Positions 24,301 to 35,500 of a DNA stretch of 64,000 bases are shown piece by piece (positions within the stretch are counted from its first letter, which is position 1; each line of letters opens with the position of its first letter). This DNA comes from Clytia hemisphaerica (lineage: Eukaryota; Cnidaria; Hydrozoa; Leptothecata; Clytiidae), in the NCBI GenBank assembly GCA_902728285.1, contig CACVBU010001014.1:153699-217698 (forward strand). The letters run 5' to 3'. The position numbers were made by a program, and so were the translations under genes. The notes below the pieces were generated by a model. It saw only the letters and a list, made by a program, of their open reading frames with translations. It was not told where the DNA came from and did not search any database.

Positions 24301-27300
24301 TGCATGACTTGAATTCAATGGTTGCAGTGTTATATATAAATGAATCGAATATAAATATATTTTTGGTTTTATTTTTTTCTCAACAAAATGAATAAAAAAT
24401 TAATTTTTCCTTTTTAGTTTAAATCAAAAGTGAATGATCTTATGAAAAACCACACCAACCAATCACCATTAAAAGTGATTTGTCAAACAGAAACTCCAAT
24501 TGGAATGATGAATCTGCGTGGAATCTTGGAAGAATGTTTGATACCAGATAAGAATTTACAATTCGAAGCTTTTGTATTTGGTTCAGATGATTTTTTAGCT
24601 AGTATTGGTAAGAACTGTAAACTTTGTTGTAAGGGGCTATTCAAGATCTTACCCCCCCCCCTGGACTGCCCTGGACAACAGATCTCACCGGTGTAGTGAA
24701 AAATCTGAAAAATTTGACTTGTTTTAGGGGAAAACTTGCTCTGATTATGGGTAACAAAATATCCAATATATCCTTCACCCCCATGTAGAAAGATTTTCTG
24801 GAAGTGCCCAAGTTTCATACTTGTGTAAATTTGAGTGAAAATTTCATGGTCATTCCTCACATTAAAATCTACAATATCTCAACTGACTTGGATTTAGGTT
24901 TACACAAATTTTTTATCTTAAATCTTTCTTGGGCCAGGCAGGGAGCTGAACTTTTGTTGGTACATCCAGTTAAACTAATGAAAACCAAATGACACATTCT
25001 AAAGCTTTGTGTTAATATTATTTGTCTTTGTTTTTTAGTAAATGTTGTAATTTTTATAATGTTTTACATACTAGGTGGCACAAGGACGGAGTCAGCCATC
25101 GAATTACTTTTTGCACGCCAAAATTTTATTATGCATGTCAAAGGGTTTGGTCTACAAGCTATTGATATGGTTTACATCAACTTCAAAGGTACATAAAGCT
25201 AATTTAATGGATCATTTATGCCAGTGCAAAGTAGGGCGTTTTTATACGCACTTTACCTCCTTCAAGGGTTGTTCCTCAATTAATGAACATTGTCTGTACT
25301 TTCTGTACCTCGAAAGATGGTTTTATGAAAATATTTCTGGAATTGATTCTTGACATTTACGAACAATTTATTCAATTGAGGGAAAAATTTATTTTTTACA
25401 AAATTCTGAGATTAAATGAATGGCGTACAGTAGCACATATCTACAATTTAAATAAATACTCCCATTATGTCAAGTTTTTCACAAAATTGATATCCCAACG
25501 TAGTACAGTACTTTTATTCCAAGTATCATTATTTTAATACATTTCATACACATCAAATCAAAAGGACGTGGTATACATTTTTGGGTTGATACTGAACCCT
25601 CCAAAAACAACATCACAATGGTGATGCAGCAGCCAGCAATAATCGGTGCAGAAAAGTTATCATAGTGATGTTGTGTCTCATTTTATTTTTCATCCAATCT
25701 TTAGATCAAGAAGGTCTTGAAAGGCAATCATCAGATGGAGCCAAAATGGGTTTTACAGGTTTGCCTTTTAACTTTTGTCTGCAAATTATAAACATAAGCG
25801 GGTTTAATGGACATTCTAACCAAAGCGGCCGGTGTATTTCTTTGTAGCCCTGGAGCCACTTATAGCTATTAGATAGACTGGATGGTGCTGATAAGTGGCT
25901 CCGTATTATTAGCTGACTCAATTTTTTGGCGTTGCTTGCGGTGGTAGCAAATCCATACCACCATACCCAGTCCCTTTTTGGAGAAAAAGAAACACCAAAC
26001 TACACCCAAAAGACCATTTTTTTCAAATTTGGTAGGTATTTATGTTTTTTTTATAGTTTCATAAACTTTTATGGAGTTTTAGAATGAAATTTGTTGTTTT
26101 ATTATTTTCATATAATTTTTGAAAAGTAAAAATGAAAAATTCCAAGATGGCGAAATCCTCTAGTCTACTTCGCTGGACTTAGTGTCATCAAAAGCATCAG
26201 TAAGCAAAGTTCAGTCAGAATATAACACTCTAGTCTAGTTTATTTGTGACTGTCCAATTTTCTCGCTTTATGTATGACTCTCGATTAAAGATCAAAACTA
26301 TACTCGAAATGTAAAATTTCATCGCTACTAGATCGCTTTAAAAACCATACCAAGACTGAACCGATTTGTTAATATTTTTAATGTATTTTCTTTAAAGTCA
26401 AAAAAGGTGTACAAATCTGTACCTAGCACTAGTAGCTAATAAAGTTTGATTGCCTGTTTTACAAAATGAATTATTTCTCATCATCTGTTGATGCCCAAAC
26501 GCTGACGATTTCTTCTGTAGTGTATTTTAGTTTATTATAATTTAAAAATATTTTGCAAAATTTTTTACCTTGTACGAAAGCATGGTTTTGACAGCAAACG
26601 CTTTCTTGCTGAGTTGTCATATACATTTCAAATTTATTCATCTCATGTTAAAAAACCTAATCCTTCAAACATTTTTTAGGAAAGCAGATCATTCATCCAG
26701 CACAAATAGACGTTGTAAACAAAGCTTTTGCACCTACTGAAGAACGAATCGATTATGCTGAAAGATTGGTCAAAGCATTCGATGCACACCAACTTACTGG
26801 GAAGGTAGGAAAAACCGCATACTGTCCTGACAGGCTGCCCCCCGTTTTGAATATGAAAAACAACTTTTTTATCCTCCCTTTTTCATCCCACTAGATGACA
26901 CTTATCCAATTTTCCCCACCCTTTTCCAATTTTCTCTTAAAAAATCTCCCCTTTTCGCGAGACAGCTTCCCTCGCGAAATAATTTAATTTTCGCTGGACT
27001 TATTTTCGCGAATTGGAAAATTTTTTGCAGATTTTCACATTTTTCGTTAGTTTGATTACGAGATTTAGTGTGTACAGTAGAGTCTCCATAACTCGAACGG
27101 CTACGAGGAATGAAAATTTATTCGAATTATAGAGACATTCAAGTAATGGAGACACATTCAAGAGAGTTTCTTAGCTGAAAGAATTTTTAGCTTAAACAAA
27201 CTTAATTTTCGCGAGGATTACATTTTGCGAATTTAGCGAGAGATGAGATTTTGAAATTTTTTGCGAGGGATTATATATTGCGAAAAAGGCAAAATTCGAA

Positions 27301-27542
27301 TGCGAAATATAATCCTCGCAAAAATGTTTTACCTGTTAAAGCTTTCTATAATCTAGAACCTCTATTCTTCTTTGAACAATTTTGAAGGTATTTAATAATG
27401 TAAGACGTGAAATTTTTAATAGATCAATTTTCCATTTCACCTTCTTCTCCAGGGAGCTTTCGCTTTCGAAGGGAATATGATCGATATGCCAACTGTCCTT
27501 CAAGCCCAAAACATTCTGAACCTCGCAAAGGCTATTGCTTGA
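18368..27542 (+). CDS. CLYBL: Citramalyl-CoA lyase, mitochondrial (citrate lyase beta-like)
   Basis: Cleaves (S)-citramalyl-CoA to acetyl-CoA and pyruvate in the mitochondrial C5-dicarboxylate/itaconate route. Seven exons join in frame: 18368-18574, 23975-24163, 24418-24607, 25075-25188, 25705-25758, 26680-26804 and 27453-27542, for 969 nt and 322 residues (human about 340). The N-terminus (MAANLSLSILKKVAQVKIIR) is basic and amphipathic, fitting a mitochondrial presequence. Family blocks: RRSLLYVPG, VVVLDCEDGVA, LMVPKIE, QTETPIGMMN with the presumed metal-ligand Glu157, VFGSDDFLASIG with Asp189/190, FGLQAIDMVYINF, GAKMGFTGKQIIHPAQID and AFAFEGNMIDMP near the C-terminus. The stop is TGA at 27540. 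The start at 18368 was chosen because it opens the presequence; an out-of-frame ATG lies 11 nt upstream. Intron 1 (5.4 kb) is swollen by transposon-like DNA. A polyadenylation hexamer follows at 28117. Confidence 0.95.
18722..18785 (+). repeat. 60-bp repeat, partner at about 15460-15520
   Basis: The phrases ggctatgcatg, then cctccactgatg, then gatgcaagtt-cccg-cttcacggtaa, recur in the same order at 15462-15513 upstream of CLYBL. There are two copies, one intergenic and one in CLYBL intron 1. Confidence 0.6.
19415..20186. repeat. Nested inverted-repeat unit (TACCGTAGAGTCGT ends)
   Basis: Left arm taccgtagagtcgtttaat and cgacatacgtcttgcaatct; right arm attgcaagacgtatgtcgag and gacgactctacggta. 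The enclosed segment is about 770 bases with no ORF. It is nested inside the 19343-22167 element. Confidence 0.7.
20557..21060. repeat. Nested inverted-repeat unit (AAGCTAAGGGGACACGG ends)
   Basis: The left end aagctaaggggacacggaaa is matched by the right end tttccgtgtccccttagctt. Inner arms repeat gcgattgcaacaaaaac and gtttttgttgcaattgc. About 500 bases, no ORF, inside the larger element. Confidence 0.75.
21138..21752. repeat. Nested inverted-repeat unit (CGTCGCATCAAAATAAG ends)
   Basis: The left end cgtcgcatcaaaataagaaa is matched by the right end tttcttattttgatgcgacg. The phrase atggacttaagactttctt recurs inside in several copies. About 615 bases, no ORF. Confidence 0.75.
21764..22010. 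repeat. GATCGAT-rich tandem satellite
   Basis: About 22-bp units of gacgaatcgattaacgatcgat repeat roughly eight times, flanked by variants (gcataatcgat, gatcgatacat). A related ATCGATC-rich block lies at 20200-20500 in inverted sense (atctatcatcgatct, ctatcgacac). Both are parts of the 2.8 kb composite element. Confidence 0.75.
22283..22714. mobile_element. TA-flanked MITE (TTGTGAGTGGTCC ends)
   Basis: Terminal repeats of about 40 bases: left gtgagtggtcctaaatccga, right tcggatttaggaccactcac, bounded on both sides by TA, as expected for Tc1/mariner-type insertion. About 430 bases with no transposase. It lies in CLYBL intron 1, 115 bases downstream of the large composite element. Confidence 0.75.
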
Positions 27543-28116
27543 GAGGATGCAATTGTCAAGATATTATACAAGGAAAGGGCATGACATGTATTAAATTTCA
27601 TTGGTGAGTCATTATTTATTTGGCTCTTAGTGTCCAACCTGATTTTAAAGACAATTTCTGTGCCATGATCAACTAGTTGTTTCATTTGAAATGAAATTGA
27701 AACTGGATTTATGTTTTTCTCGATAATTTCTAGAGAGTAGTACAGTACACAATGGCAATAACATAGAAATGTTTTAGTTTGATGTTTGTTGTCCAATGAA
27801 TGGATAATACAACTTTAACTATGAGCCAAGTTCTACTGAAAACTGAAATTTTTATAAAAATGTATTTGAAATTATTTTTTTTTTGATAAATGATAAAATA
27901 ATAAAATATTAACAATTTTCTCAAAATGTTTGCAATAAATATTCTTTTTATTTTTGAAGGGGAAAATATCCCTTATTCTTCTGTCATCTTTGGATTTATT
28001 TGTAAAATGTTACTGAGGCTCAGTCGGATTGTGCATGTTAAGACTTGGACGAGCTTATGGTTGAATTGTAATAATAAGCATGAGTGTCCAAGGAATGTCT
28101 TGTAAATTGAATAAGA

Positions 28117-28122
28117 AATAAA
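28117..28122 (+). terminator. Polyadenylation signal, CLYBL
   Basis: AATAAA in the context ataagaaataaagaaaatg, 575 bases after the CLYBL stop codon. It is the first good hexamer in an A/T-rich 3' region. Position only; no cleavage-site evidence. Confidence 0.45.
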
Positions 28123-28191
28123 GAAAATGAAATAATAGCATAAAATATATTAATGCTTGTAACTCGTTTGATTACTAATACCAACTTTGAC

Positions 28192-28402
28192 AAAGCATGT
28201 CCAAATGAATATCAGCAATTTATTATGCTGGTAACATCTTAATTAAGACATATATTCAAAACATCAAATGAACATGAACGTCTTGATTATGATCAGTGCC
28301 AAAGCATGTCCAAAAGAATATCAGTATATTTATTATGCTGCTGATATCTTAATTAAGACATATTCAAAACATCAAATGGACGTCTTGATTATGATCAATG
28401 CC
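28192..28402 (+). repeat. Direct tandem duplication, about 105 bp x 2
   Basis: Both units start near aaagcatgtccaaa-gaatatcag and end gaacgtcttgattatgatca-tgcc or gacgtcttgattatgatcaatgcc, with only scattered differences. Non-coding. Confidence 0.7.
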
Positions 28403-28693
28403 TCCTATTCATTAAATTATAGAAGAAACTCAGGGGGTTTAATCCTCTTGTAAAGCTTTATCCTCTTGTAAAGCTTGTACATTAAATATTTTTATAAGTA
28501 TGTCAGAAATATTAGATTGAAGAATGCATTTTTTTCAGCTTTTCAAGCTACAAGTCTCCAAATACTATGAAAGTTTTGGGTGTAATTTGCTTAGAAAATA
28601 CATGTTTTAGTGTCCAAAAAGTCTTGGGATATTCTTACAATGTTTTTGTCTCAAAGCTTTGTACCATTATATAAATTGGTCTTGTAAAAACGT

Positions 28694-28793
28694 CCCAGCT
28701 GACACACAACACGTTGTTTCAACGTTCATCTAACGTTATATGGATGTTGTGAATATTAGAAAAACGTTGAAATGACGTTGTGAACCAGCTGGG
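28694..28793. repeat. CCAGCTG MITE, copy 1
   Basis: The ends cccagctgacacacaac and gttgtgaaccagctggg frame an imperfect palindrome around aacgttatatggatgttgtg. It is the leftmost member of a family found repeatedly between 28 and 59 kb. Confidence 0.75.
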
Positions 28794-29566
28794 GTTTATC
28801 TTTGTCATGTCGTACCTAAAATCCGCAGCAGAGAGAAAAAAAATGGATGTAAGAAAGAATAAGAAAAAAAAGAAATCCATTAATTAGATTGTTAAATTGG
28901 TCAGTGATAATTAATGTGTTAATTGATTTCTTTTGATATCTTGTCAACATGTTATCTTTCTTAAAGAAGGATTTATAAAATCTAATGATTAGTATTGCTA
29001 TTCATTTACCTAGCAATGAAAACAATGAACTCCATAGAATAAAACCTTTGGGATAATTACTCACTTTTTGTCTTTAAATGAGTCAATCTTTTCATATCCA
29101 AAATATACCCTTCTCTTTATCTCTCTCTCTCTCTCTACACTGCATCATCCTTAGTAATACCCTTTTGCTGCTCAGAGCTTACCCTAAACAAAGAATGCAA
29201 TTGAATTCTTTCATCAAGATAAACAAAAACCATTTTAAAACAACAATCAAAATCAATTTAATTGAAGTCTATAAAAATGTACAAAGATTTTGTTTAATCA
29301 TGCAAAAACAAAAGACCTTATTTTGTCCCAACTTTGAAAGGAGTGTCCCTAATTTTTATTGTTGAAAGGGATAAGAGACAAATTACTCATCCAAAGTCAG
29401 CCATCTTTAATTTGACTGAACTTTGCTTTATTTTTTGATAGGTTTATTTCAGTTAGTTGTGTGTTGTGTTGAGTAACTACATCACGCATACAGACTGATA
29501 GCAAGAATCTTTTTTTAACCGCGAGTGATTTTCTTGTTTGCTTTTCTGGTGACAGACGACAAGAAG

Positions 29567-32500
29567 ATGCATATCATTCGTGCTGCTTTTTTCGTGGCTG
29601 CCCTCGGTAAGTCAATCATCTTTCATCTCTCCCCCTTTATAACTCTTTATGATTTTTTTCTGCATTTCACACTTTCCAGGTTTTTGCCATCTTTGTCCCA
29701 TAGAATTGTTTTTTCCCAGGTCTTGTTTATTTGATCTTTAGTGTTTCACGATGAATCGATATCGTTTCCCCTTTTCTAGGCCTTTGGTACCCTGATGCAC
29801 ATAAGAATGTTTTCTAATGTCTAAAGCTTAACTTGCCTGATCTTGCTTGACTTATTACTTCTAGATGATTCTTAAAAGGATCAAATTCTAAACTTGTTCA
29901 TTTTTAGACCTTTATCAAGAGCCCAGAAATATATCTTCTCCTTCTTTAGTGTTTCATAATGATACTTTTATGAACCAATCGTTTAATGGTTTTTTAAATA
30001 CTTCTTAATGCAAATGAAGGCCTTCTTTACGATACTACGATCCTAGAATTAATTTTCAACGAGCGAAAACTGATATTGAATTTTTTGTTTCTTCATAGGC
30101 TTTTGCCAGGGTGCTGATCATGGTTCCCATGGAAACCCAGAAGCTGAGCAAGAGCATCACCAACAGCTTCACCACCATCATTCACATAATTTTGATATCT
30201 CACCACCCTCGCCAATCCCCGCCCAAATGACCGTTCAAAAGCCTACACCACCTAAAGAATACGATAGCATGGCGGCTCACGTGATTGATTCACGTGATCA
30301 CGGCTGCAGTGAATTCAAACACGATCACGATGAAGCTGACGGTTGTATTGATATCTGGCTCAAAAACAAATTCAGGTATGAGATCAGCCCTTTTTTATCA
30401 TTAATCTACAGCATATTAAAAGTCCCTTGTATACACTTACTGTTCAGCACTTTGTGATACACGTTATAGGACGTTCATTTGACGTTATATGGACGTTATG
30501 AACGTTAGATAAGCGTTAAAACAACGTTGTGCCAGCTGGAAAGCGCTTTTTTTAAGCTACGCTTCAAGTTTTATGTTCCCGTTCTTAATTTAAGATTAAA
30601 TATTTATTTGTAATGTTTGACTTCAGCCCATTTCATTGGCCCTTTTTGTTTCAAATTCTCTCGGTTGTTTGTGCAATATCAAGGCTTATTTTTCCCATGA
30701 AAAGTCTCATGGTTTTTTTGTAGTACTTTGTAAGGGATCAGAATATTTTCCTTTACGATGATCGGTGAAAAGATGCGGTGGCCCTTTTTGCAAGATATGA
30801 TATAAATTTAATATCCACAGCGAATCAAAAAATCGTGGTTTTCAACCACACACAGTTTGGTTAATAGCAAGTGGATAATTACTAATTACTCATTTTTCTA
30901 GTCTTTGCTAAAAGAAGAAAGAATAGTTAAATAAATTATACTAATTATTGACATGTTAATTTATGCCAATTCTTATGTCAAGATTGATTAAAATAAGGTT
31001 GTGTTTATAAAAGGAGTCGTGCTGAGTTTGAAATAAATAGGTTCACGTTGATTAAGAGTGAGTCAAAGTTTGTTGATACTTGAATATCATTTGAATGTCA
31101 CGTGAACGTCATCAGAATGTTGTTTTAATGTCATTTGGATGTTCTTTAAATGTCCCTATCCCTTCAATCTACTTCTACCATATCATATCTTCTTACTGCT
31201 TCTTACCTTAAAATTCATGATATGCACCACTGCAATGACTTCACGAAATTATGCAACTTTTCTGTTTTTGTTCCACCCAATACGTCACTTTTTCTATTGT
31301 TTACGTTCTCAGAAGACTCTCCAGCGGTGTATATCATGAATTGATTAAAATCTTCTTTGAAAGAAAAAATCACAATTTCCTAATAAAGATTTTTTATTTG
31401 TCAACTGGATATAGATTGATAATTCGGTTCAGTTGGAGAACAGTAGCCATTAACACAGCTTTTCCCACACGGTTCCTTTTCCTACATATTTTGTCCTAGT
31501 TTAAAGGTTTTTTGGTACATAAACTTCATAAGGCTAACTATCATCTAAGAAATAAGCTCCGTTAAAAGGTTTTTCCCCGGGCACTTGATTTCGAAACGAC
31601 GGTATGTGCCGCGCAAAATCTGCTTTTCAAAATCGTACCCTTACAGTCCAGTTCAATATGGCTGAAAAGGTACCCTTTCAGTGCATTTTCTCTTATTTTA
31701 CCCAACCCTTATAGTGCACTATATTTCTCAGCTGTAAGACTGTAAACTCTGCGCATATTCAATGTTTTATGTTACATCTGCTATCCCTATAATAGTACAA
31801 TAATAACAATCTTTTTATATTGCTCTTTTTTAGTGCTGCTGGAATTGCGCCACGTCAATTCCTTACCGAATTCGAATACCATGGAACTCCACTCAACTAT
31901 CGACCAGTTGTTACCTGGGTCGAAGCTGTCGAAGCTCAATATGTTCGTGCATGCGCCGCAGCCGTTCCTGGGCACGAGCACGTGTTAGCTGGTGGTAAAA
32001 TCAAATGGGTGGCATTATATAATTACACTCAAGGTCCAATAGAGCAAAGTGGACACATGGAGAAAGGACAGTTGTATAATGTCAAATCTTACACCGCCGA
32101 TAAACACTGTTTCAGCTTCAGCTTCCCACAAGTAAAAAATGAATTTTTTTGTTGACTTTATATGTCTTTATGATAATAAGACCATGTTCGCACGTGACGG
32201 TTCCGTTTCGCTCCGAAACGGAATGAAGCTATTCTATTGGTTAGAAGTGACGTAACACTTGAATGCAACCAATAGAATAGCTTCATTTCGTTTCGGAAAT
32301 ATTGTACAGTTTAAAAATTCAATTTATACTACAATCAAGGTCATAATATTTGAGAAAAAAGTGAAATTCCCACGAAATATTATAACCACAGACGATTTGG
32401 AAGCGCTCTAACTTAGGTTGGAAGGGTAGAGTTTTAATTTTTAGCTTGAACGCTTAAGATCTGAGAATCCAAAAGTTCAAAAATGGTTCAATAACGCTCA

Positions 32501-35500
32501 GAATGCCTGGAGGTTTGTAAACCCCTTCCAAATTGAAATATTCGATTAAATTCAACAAATAGCTCAAAATCGACTTTCTCGCCCGAACTTAAAATTTCTA
32601 GAAACGAGGATATAACAGAAATTCACAATGCATTTTGACCCGAATTGTATTATCAAAGTACAACTCGAATATTTAATGTGTTTATCACGGTATCTGTGTT
32701 GTTCCCACCTATAAAGCGTTCTTTATGTGTACGTAAAATATGAAACTTAAGGATGGGCAGAATTGAGAAACTGCCTCTAGGATTTCTAGGATCTTCAGTA
32801 AAGTTTCGAATGCAAAATAATTTTCATTAATTTTTATTTCTCAATAGCCATTTTCTACTGCGCCAGTAATGAAATTCACCTTAAGATTGAAACATGGATA
32901 TCATTCAGCTCAAGATGCCATGGTGGTGTTTGCCAAAGGAATCACTAATGGTGGTGCTGTTGTCTGTGTCCAAGAATTTCACGCATGGGCACGATATCAT
33001 CATGATTATGAGTTGGTAAGTTGGAACTACGATATCTTTAACCACACAATCGAATTTCAATAGAATATGAAACTTGGGGAAATTGGTAGAGATATTCCAT
33101 AATTCAAAGAAAATTTTTGTTCATGTTGGGATCGAATGAGAGAGAGCCGTCTGTGCATTAACGGAACTTTTTTTGGTGAGAACTAATTTTGGCGAGTTAA
33201 GCGAGTTTAGACAAAACTCGCCAAAATTGTATATTTATTTTGCTCATTCACCGAAATAAGTTCTCTCTGAAATTAATTATTTTTTATGTATTTTTGACAA
33301 AACAACCTCTAAATTTCATTAAAATTGCTTAAAATAAGGCGAACAGAATTAGCCTGTTATTGGTCAAAATAAGTTTTCTTAATGTTCAGGATTTTTTGCT
33401 GCTCGCCAAAATTAGTTCTCGTCAAATTAAGTTCCCTTAATGTAGTTGATTCATTTTCTCTTTTAGTTCTGGTATGGCATTGCTAATCAAGCAAACAACA
33501 TCATCCTTGATGACTACTCAGCAGCTAGTTTTGTCAATTTCCCTGCCAATGACCTCCAGCCAACCCACGAACGATTGAATGATTATTATTGCAAGGTAAC
33601 TAACGCACCGAGTTATACCGAGTTGCTTTATTTCAAGGTCGAGTTGCACCGAGTTGTTATTTTAACAAGGAATTAGGTGTTAGTTACAAGTCGATTTTCA
33701 ATATACATGTTTTTTTCATAAGCATAACGCTTATAAGCAAATGAAGGCTCAGATTTGTAGATTTCCTAAGCATAAGCACATACGCCAGCCTGAAATATTT
33801 TTTCTGTTCAAAAAGGTTAGGAAGTGGTAAAGTAAAAAAAGACTTCCACGACTAGCCACATTCCACTGCTCCAAAAATCTAGAATCGAATATTAACAAAA
33901 TTTCTGAGATTTTATTTAAAAAATTGGGTTGGGTGAATCAAAGGCAAAATAATTCATAAGCATATAATAAGCATATGCTATGCCTGGATGCTTTGAGAAC
34001 TTAAAGCATACTCGAGCCTGGGGGCATACACTTGCTCATAAAAAAAACATGTATAACAATGCTAGATTTCTAAATTGTATCGAGTTTTATTTATTTTATT
34101 TATATTTACAGCGAAGTACTCAAAGGTTCCAAATAAACGCCCCCTCCCCCGCTTGTTAATTTTTCGAATTACATTTTCGAATTAATTTTTAAGAATGTTT
34201 TCAGCTGTCAAAGAGACGGCCCCTTATTTTGCTCTATATAGCCTGATTTAAGCCTACATTTACCTTATTTTTGGGTTTTCAGAAGTACAATTTCCAACCC
34301 CCCCGGCAATTCGCCCCCCCCCCCCCGTTTATTAAAAGCGCCTTAATGCTGACTTTAATTTAACGACTTTTATTGCAAAATACTAAGTCAGATGCTATAT
34401 TTCAAGTCCTGATCTATTTCCATCTCACTTCATAGAATGTAACCTTGCCAACTGCTTACTGGCCATGCCCATCAATCCTCGTACAAGCTGAAGAACCAAA
34501 CTTACAAATTTGTGAATCACCCGTCACCGCTTGGGTTTCTGTAAGTCATCATTGACCTTTTTGTTTTTTTGTAGCTTATTTTTAATTCATCTACACTCCT
34601 TGTAAAAATCAAACAAAAAAAGAATTGAAACCAAAAATGTTCCAAGAAACAGTTGAAAGTTTTGAAACCAAATATGGTATACTTTACAGGAAGACTTTAC
34701 ATTAATTAAAAATTTCTATCTACTTTTGCAGCATCACAATGGACAAATTGCCACCTTATGTTATCGCGATCGACGTGGTCTTGAAAACGCACGAAAAACG
34801 GACGTCCGAATTCATTACATCATTTATGGAGGTATGTGTGTTCATTTTTATGAAATCCATAATGGCGTGATTTTAGAGGGACGTCAACGCCACAAACCAG
34901 GGGAAAGAAAACTTATTCATTGCAATGATTTAATTCGCTCCTGATTTTACTGTGTTGAGCACTCTTTCATTTATTATTTTTCAGCTCCTGACAAATGCAA
35001 TACTTTAACTTGCCCAGCCAACACGGAATGCATCCACCAAGCCGACGGCTCACCCATTTGTGGATGTATCAAATCATGTGCACCAGAAGATGACGTCGTT
35101 TGCGGCTCAGATATGAAGGAATATCCAAACCGGTGTGAATTGATGAAACAGTCATGCGAATCTGGATTCAAATTTGTGTATGCACACAAAGGAAAATGTG
35201 AAAGTAAGTTTAATATACAGTAAACTCTCTATAATTCGATTCTTTCTATAATTTGACTCTTTCTATAATTCGAAATAAAACATTAGCCTCCTCAGTTAGG
35301 CTACTGGTATAAAATGCTTTCCCCCATTCGAATCTTTCTCTTTTAAAAAGTTATTGACCCCCTTGAGGATCGATTTAGAGAAAGTCAATTGTATTATGCA
35401 TATCCGGAAAAAGCGGAAACAGAATTTACACTCACATTAGGAAGAATCTCACGACTGCCACTATTATGCATTGGAGTCTCTTTAACTCGAACCTTTATAA

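Larger units (their letters stand above)
27543..29566. other. CLYBL 3' UTR and intergenic region
   Basis: The CLYBL 3' UTR is followed by its polyadenylation hexamer at 28117, a 105-bp direct duplication at 28192-28402, a MITE at 28694-28793 and then the upstream region of secreted gene A. I see no additional exon. An AG acceptor-like site (29554-29555) lies 11 bases before the gene A start codon. Confidence 0.55.

Noticed and set aside
24483..24860. 125-residue minus-strand ORF
   Set aside because: Antisense to CLYBL exon 24418-24607 and following intron; no signature.
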